From Nocardia sp. NBC_01730 (GTDB lineage: Bacteria > Actinomycetota > Actinomycetes > Mycobacteriales > Mycobacteriaceae), in the NCBI RefSeq assembly GCF_035920445.1, contig NZ_CP109162.1:558001-622000 (forward strand): a stretch of DNA of 64,000 bases, in the 5' to 3' direction. This document shows, piece after piece, positions 15,101 to 27,100 of this stretch (its first letter is position 1; the number at the start of each line of letters is the position of its first letter). Made by a program: the position numbers and the translations under genes. Below the pieces are notes generated by a model, which made no database searches, was not told the DNA's origin, and saw only the letters and a program-made list of their open reading frames with translations.

Positions 15101-18100
15101 AAGCTCTGCGCAAGGCGGCGAGCCTGCTGAAGAAGGCGGACTTGGACATCCGCTATCGTGCCGCCCGGGTGGACGACAAGATCCGCCCGAACGACTCCGA
15201 CCGTGCAGAGCGTGCACCAGAGGCGGCGCGGTACGCCGAGGCGGAGCGACGGTTCGGGGCGGTGTCCGACAAGGTCCGTGCGCTGGTCGCGGAGCTGTCC
15301 TTCTGGATGGACCCCACGGACCTGCACCCCCGCCGCCTGGCCGATGCGGTGCGCGGGCTCGATGTGACGCAGCCGGATGCGGCTGTCCGTGATCAGCTCG
15401 CCGCGCTGGCTGAGGAGCACAGTCGCGCGGGCGACGAACTCGTCCGGGCAGTACAGGCTTTGCGCGCCGCCCGTGCGGCTGAGCCTGCCGCAGGGTCGGC
15501 GGACCAGTCCGGTGGCCATGGTGACTTCGCTGCGGGAGAAGGGACAGTCGATGCCGCGATGGCCTCCGGCGAGGCGCGGATCGACAGGGGCCGTGTACCC
15601 GGTACCAACGATGGTCTGCCGCTGACCGACGAACTGCTGATCGCGGGGCAGGGGATCGGCCCGGCGTTGCCGCCCGACCCGGAGACCGCGCGGGCCGCTG
15701 AACACGGCCCGAGACAACCGAATGCCGCCAGAGAGATCGTTCTCGACGACGTCAGTCCAGACGAGTACTGGGAGAAGGCCAGTGCCGCAGCGGATTTCGT
15801 CATCGAAAAGATGAACGAGTTCGGGTGGCGTGATGCGGGTGGAAAGCTGTCCGAGACGCATGCGTCAACGCGGGAGCTGGTCTGGAATGCGTTGCAGGAC
15901 GGCGGGGGCGGGCCGGTACGGCTGCGGGTGCGGGGGACCCTCACCGGCACGGCTTCCGGGCGGCCCCGCAGGAAGTTCAATGTCACGGTCTTCTACGACG
16001 GAGATTCCCCGCTCGCACCGGAGTACCGGTCCGCCGCTGACCGGGTGGCAGGCCGCGGCGGGTACCTGATTGCTACGCAGCAGGACTGGCAGTGGCGTGG
16101 TGGTGATCGCGGCGCATCGGTCGATTTCACAGTGAACGAAGGGCGTCCCGGGATGTGGGGGGCAGGTCCCACACCGTCCGAAGCGGCAATCCCCTGGGGC
16201 ACAAACACAGCGGGCACGGACACGGCCGCCGTCGGTGCCGCCGCGACGTTCGCTGCCGCGGAGGCACACTATCTCCGGGTGCACGGCGTCGATCCGGCAG
16301 CGGCCGAGCCGCAGTACGCACGCCATCGGGCCGATGCGATGGGCTACGCCTGGCGTTCGCTGACCCCGGCCGAGCAGACCGCGTATTTGGCTGCGGACCC
16401 CGGTGCGGTGGACCGGCTCGAGCGCATTCCAGCCCGGCACCGGGACCTGGCCTACCAACAGATCGTCGAACAGGCCCGCGCCGATGCCGACACCCTTGAA
16501 CGCGCCTGGCCCGAGGACCAGCCGAGTACGGCAGACCCGCTGGATCTGCCGGAACTGCAGCTTGCTCTGGGCAGTGCCGGTGCCTGGATCGCTGAATTGC
16601 CCGGTAAGCCGGAAATGCGGATATGGCGGGTCGATCCGAAGAGCGGGGAGGTGACGGTCGTCATCGGCGTATTCGGTCCGACAGGTCAACTAGAGGCCGA
16701 CGTCGTCGAGGCGATGGCGTTCTCCGGCATGCCGATCCGGATGCTGGAGCCGACTCTGGCCGTGGCCGCCAACCACATGGAGCAGCGGGCTTTGAAACTT
16801 CCCGTGCGGCGAACGGCGCTGATCGTGCGGTTCGGCCGCGAGGCGGCCGGCCCCGATACCGCGGCGGGGCTGCGACTGCAACGCGACCTGGACGACGTGA
16901 TCCAGACCCACCTGCCGGGCCTGCCCCTGATGCCACAGATCGAGATGTTCGGCCATCACTATGTCACCCAGGAATTGCGGGCCCGGCGGAGCGGGACCGT
17001 CGGCGGCCAGGTGCTGGACGAGTCGGATGACTGGTCCGCATTGACCGTCAACCCGGACGGGCCACGACGCGCTCTGGTGTACGGCCTGCTCGACAACAGC
17101 GGGGTTTCCACGGTGAACCGGAGGGTGTGCCAGGAGCTCGAGGCCGCCGGATACGAGGTCTTCCTCGTCAGCAGTTTGCCCTACCTCGACAATGACGAGG
17201 GCCTGACCGTACATGGCCCGAGCGAGTACAGTCCGCGCCTGCGCTATTGGGAGCAGCAAAGATTCGATTCGCGCAATCTGCCTCCCGGGGTATCGCTCGT
17301 AGTGGCACATGCCTACGACCCGGCGGCGCAGCGGATGCACGAGATGCATCCCGACATGACATTCGTGCAGTTCGTACACGGCGACTGGATCGCGGTCGGG
17401 AAGGTCTGGAGCAAACCCGACGAGGTCGAGACAGCCGAAACCCATGACGCATGGGAGGCGGCGCTCACCCCCGACATCAGGGCGGGATTCGGGCCGGTGC
17501 TGCGTGACACCGCGACGCGATTGGACGCCGATGCCGAGGGCGGCGGCGAAGTCATCGAAGTAACTCCCGGATTCACCTTCCCCGAACCGGTGTGGACCGC
17601 TCCGGCGGACGGCCCGCTGGTGATTCTGCTGTCCGGGCGGGTGCTGGATGAGCAGAAGGGCGCCGCCGAGATGGCCCAGGCCGTCAAGCTGCTGAACGAG
17701 CAGGGCATCGATGCCAAGCTGGTACTGCGTGGCGCGCTGCCAGGCGACGAGGAGAGCAAGCTCCGGGAGCGGCTGACCGCGTTGGTCGGTCCGGACGTCG
17801 ACATCGAGTACCGGCCTTTCACCCAGGACGAGGCCGCGCTCAACGCCGACTATCGGGGCGCGCACTTCGTCGTGATGCCCGGCGGCGCTGAAGGTGTCGG
17901 CCTGGCGGGCGCCAAAGCGCTTGCCGTGGGCGGCGGAATCGTGCTGACGACGGATACCTCCGGGTTCGGGGTACTGGTCGACGACCTCGGCCTGTCCGAG
18001 GAGGTTCGGCGCACACTTCTGGTGGAGCAGGGCTTCACCGAGAAGCCGGATCCCGTGCGGTGGGCGCGCAAGGTCGCCGAACTAGCGCAGGATCTGTCGG

Positions 18101-21100
18101 GTGCGCGGGAACGCATGCTGGCGGTCCGGCAGTACCTGGAAGACAATGACTTCACCTGGCGCCGTGGCATGCAGTCGATGTTGGACGCGGTCGACCGCAC
18201 TGCGGCACGGCGGGCGATTCGTGACGGAGTCGCCGCCGGGACGGCCGAAGCGTTGTCGTCTCGAGCAGCGTTTCTGCCGCGTTCAGGAGGCGAGCCTGCG
18301 CGGCTGATTGTTTCTGGCGTGGAAGGTGATTCGCCCGCAGATCTGCGCCGCGCCGCCATTGCGGCACTGGTGCACAACCCGCGGGTCGCCGACCAGGTGC
18401 GGGCGCAGGCCCGGCCGGGCATGCTGTTGCCCAGTGTCCGGCTGGAGTACTGGCAGGCTGCGGGCGGTGAGCCCATCCGGACCGGCACGGCCGCGGTCAT
18501 CGTCGACGGCAACCGGGTATTCATCCGGGAGGATGACGGTACCTGCCGTGGTTACGACGATCTGCCCATGGATCCGATTGCCGACGGCTTCACCGACGAA
18601 CTGGAAGCCGGCTCGAGCCCGGCCCGGTTGACCGAGTGGCTTACCCGGTGCGGCTATGCGTTCTCGCCACGAGTGGCGCGTCTCGTCGAGCAGGCGGCGG
18701 CGCACCGCGGCGGCCGGATCCAGGCCATGGTCACTCCTGGTGGCGGGCTGCGGGTCGAGCTACGCGACGCCGGACAGCACTCCGGCGACCCGGCCCGGCT
18801 CGTGGTGTCGTCTCCCGCCGGATCCTCGGGCATTCTGCGCGTGGAATCGACTGTGGCACAAGGTGATACGGTGGGATTCGACACGGTGGGTGGATATCTC
18901 TCCACGGAAACGCTGTCCGGCATCCCCGACGACGATCGCCAGCGGGCCGCGCAGCGCTGGGAACAGCGCCGGGGTCGGCTCGCCCACAGTGACATCCGGA
19001 TGGTGACGACACGGCACCTGAGTCTCGACTCCCCCGCGATAACCCAGGAGTTCCCCGACGATGGTGAACTGCGGTTCGAGTGCCTTCCGGACCCGCTGGG
19101 GGAGAGCGGCTGGTTCGGCGTTCGCCTGCCCGCTGATGCCACCGCCGCCGTAGAGCAACTCCGGAAGTGGTTGGTCGCGGGACGGTTCGGCGACCCGGAC
19201 GCTGCAGACCCGTTCGGCGCCATGGTCGCAGCGACGGTGATACGGAACCTCAGCAGTGCCCTCGAGGGCGCCGCCCCGGATAGCGAGCTCGTCGCCTATG
19301 TCGAGGAGGGAGAGAACGGCCGTGAACTGCACATCCACGTCGTCGAACCTGACGGCAAGGTGCGCCACACCTTACCTCTGCGAGCCGCCTCCGATGCCGG
19401 CGGCAATCGGCCAGCGGACGGCACGGCGGCGGTCGAGGCCGGATCGGATTCGTCTGCTCAGCGTGCGCTTCGGGACAATGCGGAACAGACAGGTTCCGAA
19501 TCCGCCGAGGCTCCAGGCCGGCAGGACACGAATGTTGTTCCGGAACAAGGCGGCCCGGACCAGGAAGGGGTGCGGGATCGCCGGTTCCCGTTCCTGTCGG
19601 AATTCACCGCAGGCTTCCTGCACCACCTCGCGGCCGCCTTCTTGCCGAGTATCACAGCCCACGCCGCGATGCCGGAGGCCGACGGCGAGCTGCCGGCGTG
19701 GGGATTCCGCGACGACGATCCCGCGGAGCAGGCTCTGTGCACGGCACTCGTTCGTCGGTTGACGAACACGAAACAAAAGTATCCGTGGATCAATATCACG
19801 GAGCTCGAGGCCACCACATACGACGATCTGATGCGCCGGTTCCGGCGGCGTCACCGTCCCGATCTGGACCCAGCCGCATTCGTCTGGCCGGTTCGGAAGG
19901 CTGACGGCAGTATCAGCCTGATTTGGAACCGCGACCAGTTGCCGTATCTGGCAACCGCCAGTATCGGTGACTTCGTTATGTGCAGAATTCTCGGGGCTGT
20001 CGCGTACAGCGCGGCCGGGGAGCGTGCCATGGTGCGGGCGAGGGCGGCACTGGCGGCGCGAAATCTGAGTGACGGTGGTACCGAACAAGGTTTGACGAAC
20101 TGGCTGCGCGAACAGTTCGGCCGCGACGTGGTAGACGCCGAAGGCAACGTCGATCTTCCGCAGGCATTCGCAGAAGCATTTGCCTCGTACGAGATGATGA
20201 CGGTCGAATACTCCTCGGTGCCGTTGGACTTCGAGTCCGCCGTCAATAGCGGTAAGCAGGTTCTGCGCGACGAGCTGGTCGCGGCCGGTGGAGGTGTCTA
20301 CGGGCGGCACCCGGATTTCGAACTGAAGGTGTACGCGGGCGACGAGGACGCCTACACCCGCCCTATGGCGCTCGTGGAGCAACAGTTGCGCGGAATTCTC
20401 GCCGACGCGGACATCCAAGACGCCCTGATTTACCTCAGGGCACAATTGGCTACCGCGCCGCGCAACGGCCAAGCGGTGGTACGTCTTTCGCACACCGACC
20501 GCGATGTGACCAGCCCGTCCGGCAACCTGCCCGATCACGTCGCCATCGAGCTCAACGTCGACGGTGGGGAGGAGGCACCATGGCGTTGTCACGCGCACCT
20601 CGACGGCCAGAACCCGGTGGCCCCTGGGGCCGCCGATTCGGATTCGTCGGTACTGGACGCGGAGCAGATATCGGAGATACGAGAACGGGTCATCTCGGCA
20701 TTGAACAGCGGTTCCACAGTGGTGCCGAGTGCCGAGATGCGTGCCCTCCGTGAGCAGTACGAGCTGCTCACGGAGTTGCTCGCCGCGTCGAAATCGTTCG
20801 AGCGTCTGGATGGGCAGGGTAGTGGCGAACAGAGCCTGTTGGTAGCCCAGTTCGGCGACGCGGCGGCGGGCGGGCCGATGGCGACCGCACTGACCGGATG
20901 GGGGCTGACGCCGCGCGAGATCGGGGCGGCTCGAGCCGTGGTCATGGGTGTGCTGATGTCTGTGAGTGGTGGGTCCGCGGTCGTCAGTGTTCTCGACTCC
21001 AGTTCCCCCAGCGACGCGACGGGCCGCGTGATCCGTGTGCAGGTCGACCAGGGCCCATCGGTGACCCTGCGCTTCGACGATAGCGAGTCCTCCGATGACA

Positions 21101-24100
21101 GCACGCCGGCGTTGTCGGTGAGTTGGGACAGCGGGTGGATCGGTGGAGATGCCGACAGTTTGATCTTGCTGGTGGATGTATTGCTCGCGAGCCCACTGCT
21201 GTTCGGAGTGAGCGATCTGGACCGCCAGAAGTTGTCCGGACCCCTGTACAAAGCGCAGCAGACACTCCGCAAGGAGGGCGGCAGCCCCCCGGAGCTGGTT
21301 ATGAACCACACCGGAGATCATGCGACGGTAATGGCCGACGGGATCGAGCTGGGGCGCTACGAGGCGCATCACGAGCCAGGCCCGAATGTTGATACACCAT
21401 CGAATGTGCCCGGCGATCCGGCGACGGAAGCGGCCGACAGGATCGAGCTAGGGCGCGACGAGGCAGGCCCGGAAGTCGATACATCGTCGAACATGCTCGA
21501 CGAAGTTATGCCGGAACCCGCGTTGTCGTGGCAGGTGACATTGAGGCGCAGTGCGGATGGGCACGATTACTCGCTCACTATTCGGGCTGGTGAGGATGTT
21601 GTCGCAGTCTCCGCTGTCGTTGCTGAGGCGCTGGCGATGTCCGGCGTGGAGCAGGACGACCGTCGGTACGAATCGTTGCGGATCCTGGTTGAGGAGTTAC
21701 TGACACAAGGGTTGCCGCGGCCTGGCCCTGACAAAGAAAGGCACGGTGAGCTGACGGTCCAGCATGTCGGCGGACAGTTGCGGGTCACCCTGGCGGGGGC
21801 TGGGCGCACTGAGGGGCATGTGGACTTCCTCGGTCTGCTTGCGGCCGAACTGGCGGACCGTTCCGGATGGGATGCGGACCCCGACCTAGGTGGCTGGGAT
21901 CTGTGGTGCGAGTTCGACATCGATGACGACCCAGACGCGTCGGAACCGCTTGTCGAGCCAGCTCCGACGGAGTCTGGGGCGGCCGATTCCGGCGCGGGCT
22001 TTATCGGAATGTTCGACGGCGAGGATTCCGAGGGCGAGGATGACTACCTCGCGCTGGCGTTCGGATCGGATTCGGCCGGCGATGGTTTCGGGGAGATGGA
22101 CGCGAGTGCTGTTGGCGAGGAAGGTGATTCGCCGTCGGTCATTGGGTCGACCACCTTCGACGCCGACGATATCGAGCCTTGGCATGGTTCCGCTGAACTC
22201 GGCATCGTGCACACCGACGATGGTGAGCCCCGGCTGGTGTTGATCGGCCATCCGAGTCGCCTGCAGTACCTGTTGGCCTCCGACCAGGAGCTGCGCGAGC
22301 TGGTTTTTGCCGGTATCGATGTCTACTACTGCCGCGGCGCGTCCACGGATTCCACGATCAGCGTCGTCGCGTTGGAGCGAGCGGCTATCGATGCCGATGA
22401 GTTGTTGCGCCACTACGGAATCCGCGCTGTCGGATTCGGCGACGAGCGCTTGGACCAGGCGTCGCTGCGGGTGGCGGCGCAGACGCTGGTCGAGGTGTCG
22501 ACCACCTACGGTCCGCTGCGCGGGGTGTGGATTCCCGACGGCGAGGGCTTTGTCGGAAGCCGCCAAGAGAACTGGTTCACTCTCGATCGGGACCTGTTCG
22601 ACGGATTGCTGACGCCGGACCAGGTGCGCGTCGCCGTGCTTCAGCGCTTCGCGGACCATCTCCAACAGGTGCTGCGCAATGCGGGTGGTGAGCCCGTGAA
22701 CGCGCGGATGGGGATCGCGACCGACAGCGCGGGGATTCGTCGGTTGGTGATTGTTGGGGTGCCGGCGGAAACCGAGCAGGATCTGCGGTCGTGGCTGCGG
22801 GAGGTGCTGGGCGGGGATCCGGAGATGATGCGCGCGGTGGAGCGCGGCATGAAGGTTGACGTCCGTTATCTGGGAACTGATTTCGAGCCTTCGGTGACGA
22901 CGGTGGGTGGGGGTGCTTCGGCTGGTGGTCGTCAGGCTTTGGCGGTTCGGGTTCAGAACGGTGTTCTCTGTATCAAGGACTCTCAGGGTTTGTGGCGTGG
23001 TCCAGGTGATGTGGTTGTGCCGGGGCGGCACGGCGGCGGCCCGTCACCGTTCGGGCGGCCGAGCAAGGGGCGGTTCCGTCCGATGCGTGGTCCGGCTGGG
23101 CCTGGTGAGGTGGGCGGTTCTTGGGGGCGCGATGGTGGGCCTGTTGACGATGGAGTGGCCCCGGCTGAAACTCCCCGAGCCACCGGGCCAGCCGATTCGG
23201 CAGGAAGCGGTGGGGAGGACCCCTCGTCGCAGCCGCGTGAGATGCAGGCGGTGCCGGTATGGGGCATGGTCGGAGCAGACGGGGACTGGGAGCGGCAGCT
23301 CCTCTCCAAAGCAGCCGACACAGTTATCGTCGTGGCGGTCATCGACGAGTACGGCAAGGTGCGTGTGTGGGGCGGCGAAGCCGACACGTCGGCGCTCTTG
23401 ACGGAGGTTGCGCGGCGCGCCGCGATCGAGGGGAAAACCCTCATCGTGCGCCCGGGATTCCTCGCTGACGGCGATGATGCGGTGCGGGAACATGCCCGAT
23501 GGATGATGTCGGAGTGCGTCGCGGCGATGCACGGGAGCGGAGTCCGATTCGGTTTCGCGAGTGCGGATTGGCCCGCACTCGAGGCGGCGACGGAGGTAGC
23601 GCCGGACGCGCCTCGGGTGTACATGATCCACGCGCACGCAGCCCACCTCGACACCGCGGCGCTGACTTCCGCCCATCAGGATGCCGATACTCAGGTCGCG
23701 TTCTTCGGGGTGGTCACCGAGGATCAGGCGCGCCGGGCGATCGATCTCGGTGCGGACGTGATCGCGGCGGAGGACGCCGCGGTAGTGGCGCGCTTTGCCG
23801 CCGCGCATCCGATCGTCCGCCGGGCGGTCGACCTTGGTGCGGACGTGATCGCGGCGGAGGACGCCGCGGTAGTGGCTCCTTTTGACGCCGCGGATTCGAT
23901 CGTCGCGGCGTCCGGAATCGGAACGCCCAGTGCCGTGCCGACAATCGGTTCCCTCGAACCGGAGGACCGTGCGACCGGGCGGCTCGCAGAATTCGAGATC
24001 CGAAAAGACCTCACCGAGGTCACTCCTGACGCCGTGGACGAGGCGGTCGCCGCAGGTGCGAATGTGCTCGGCGTCGAGCTGTGGTGGGACCGCGATGTTC

Positions 24101-27100
24101 CGATGACCGCGCACATCGGCGGCGGCCCCGCTATGCCGCTGGCCGAATTGGAAAGGCTGACGGCCGGCAAAGCAGTGGGATTGGCGCTGCGGGTTTCCGG
24201 TCGGGGAGGGCGCGCACCGAAGCCGGCGCTGACGAAGTTCCTGACGTGTGCCGCGGTGATGGCTCGGCCCGGCGCCGCACCGTATCGGTTCGAGCTGGAT
24301 CCCAGGCGGGATTCCCGAACCATCCGGGCATTGGCGCGTGACAAGCGGATTACCGCGGGCATCGCCGCGGTGATGACGTCGGAGGAATACATCTCCGACC
24401 GCGAGCTCGACGAACTGCGCGACATGGGCGCGACCATGATCGTCTTGTCCGTCGAGGGAGCCACGCGCGACATCGTGCGTCGGGCGACCTCTCGCGCGCA
24501 TTGGCTGGGCCGCAACATCTCCGAGGATCCCGGACCCCGGCCCTTCCGGTCGCTGCCGGTCGTCGTGGAGGGCGAAGTCCTCAGCCCCGCACATGCCCAG
24601 AAAATGCGCGACCGCGGCATTCTCGGAGTGAGCACCGCATTACCGGACCGCATGAGTGACCTGACCTCCGGTCGCGTCCCCGACTCGGAACCCAGCGCCG
24701 CGCTCCGCTTCTACTACGCCGATGACGGCCGGATTGTGGCGGCCGTACCGGATTCACCAACGCCGATTCCGATATCCCTCGCGCTGCCACACGTGGCGGA
24801 ATCCATCGGGGGCGACGTGCTGAGGCTGGAAGTCGACTCGGATGGCCTCTCGGCTCGGCAGGTGCGGTCTCTGGTGACCGCCGTCGATGCGAAGACGCTG
24901 CCGCCGCACCAGTGGGTGAGCGGTAGCCGGCACGTGCTCGCTGCCGCGCAGGCGGTGGATCCGGACGCCGATCGTATCCTCGTCGTTCCCCCTGGCGGAA
25001 AGCCCAACCGCCGAGCCCTCGCCCACGCCACCATGGTGTCCGTCGACCTAGCCGATGTGAGCGCCGACCTTTTGATGGTGGTTGATGTGCCGGTGGTGGT
25101 CACTGGCATCGGTCAACCCTCCGACGCCGCACGGGTCGCGGCGCTGGGGCTGATTCCGCAGCACCATCCGGTGCCGGAACCGCAACTGCCACAGCCACGT
25201 CCGAAGTCGCGACGTTTCGAGAACGCGAGCATGCGTCTGCTGCGTTCCTTCCGTGGCCGCACAACCGAGGATCTGGCCGCGGCGCTGGAATCCGGTGCGC
25301 ATACCGTCATCGTCGACGTCTCACGAATCGACGGGGTGCCTGTGCTCGCCGCCGAGGGACAGCGGCCGAACATGACACTGCTCGACATTGATGCGATCCC
25401 ACTAGCCCATGTCTTGCGCATGGCGAAGGAACGCGACGTCGAGGTGTTGGTTCGACCGGTCGGCGACCTTCGGTGGGATCCCGACATGACCATGGCAATG
25501 CTGCGACGCTCCGGGGTCGCGGGCGGGTTGGTCGTTTCGCACGCCGACATCGCCCGTCGAGCGAAAAAGTCTCTCCCCCAAATGGATGTGGTGTTGGGCA
25601 CGGACGGGTTGTATTCCGATCGAAATTGTTTGGTCGGTAGTCCCGGCAGACCGAACCTGCGACGTATGGGCATCACATCAGCGTTGTATTCATCGCTGTT
25701 CGACATCGTGGGCGAGGAATGGGACCGGAAGAGTGTGCAGCTGATCCGCAAACGTGGGGTGGCAGTGTTGGCTGTCGATCCGCCATCCGCCGCACGTGCC
25801 CGCGCCTTGATCGAATATGGTGCCGTCGGGCTGTGCTACGACGAATCCTGGGATCCGGACACGGTCGCGGCACACGTGGCCGCTGTCGACAAGCCGGCCG
25901 CGGCTGCAGCTCGCGGAGCCGGGTCCAGAAGGGAAACCGGTAGCGCTCCGGCATCGCCGGACGGGTCCGCCGACCTGCGGGCCCTGACCAGCCAATACGG
26001 TGACAGCGATGTGGAGTTCGTCTCCAAGCATGCTGCGTTCATATCCCTGGACGGGAAGCGGACACTTGTGGTCGTTGTCCCGCCCGGCAGCACCGAATCG
26101 ACGCAGCGCGGCATCGCATTCGAGGCCCTGGCCCAGCTGGCTGAAAGTAACCTCCCTCGGCGCACTCGTCAGCAGCTGCAGTTCTGGTACCCCGATACCG
26201 ATGCGTTGTCGGCGCCGCATTCCTTCCAGTTCGACGATGTAGCGGCGCAAGCCGATGAAGCGGGCTTCGTTCGCAGGGTGCCGCTGATGACCGACCGGAG
26301 CGGCTTGTGGCGCGACGCCGCGGGCGAACTGTGGAATTTCGGGCATTCAGACCATAATTGGGGCCGCCACACTGACCGGCCGGATCAGCGGGAGGCAGCG
26401 CCGATCGGATCGCAGCATCCGCAATCCCGTCGGCCCTCCGGTGCTGCGCGGTCCACGAGTTCCGAAGACATTCCGGAAGATGGTAATTCGGAGTCAGAGC
26501 TGGATGCTGATGTCTCAGTTGTCGAGGTCGCCGCCGAACCGCCCGCCGGGGACAAAACTTCCGCCGACTCCGATGTTTTGGACGCCGCCGACGCCACCGC
26601 CGCGAGTGTCCAACTCATCGGCCCCGTCGCGCAGGACATTTCGATTCGAGCGGGCCGCTACGACGTCATGGCCCTGGCGGACCGCGGCGCCGAAGGTCTG
26701 CGGCATGCCCTGGCCTCGGGAGCGCCGACAGTGCGCGTGCCGGTGATGATCACCTCCGACGGGAAGGTGGTTTCGGTGTGTGCGCCTGCTGGCGTGCCTG
26801 ATGCCACGTCCGTCGCGGAGTGGGTGCGTGGAAAATCGCTCGACGAACTGAGGGCTGACGGTGTCGAGGTGACGCTGTTGTCGGAGGTGGCCGCGCAGGT
26901 GGCGGGTGCTGCGTATCCGGTGGTTTTGGATGTGCGTCTCGATACCGAAAGCTCCTGGCGGGATGGTGAGATCGCCGATTTCGTTGGCGCGCTGGAGGAT
27001 GCGGTGTCGGATTCCGGTGTGCGGTATCAGGTGTCGAGTCTCGATGAGCGGGTATGGAAGAACGCTCCGGACGGTGTCGACGTGATCGCGATTTTCGGGC

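Noticed and set aside
17041-18210. Reading the glycosyltransferase region as a toxin GT-A domain with D-x-D
   Set aside because: No D-x-D in the right context; the strand order and the E-x-x-G-L-x-x-x-K-A-L-A-x-G segment fit GT-B/GT4.
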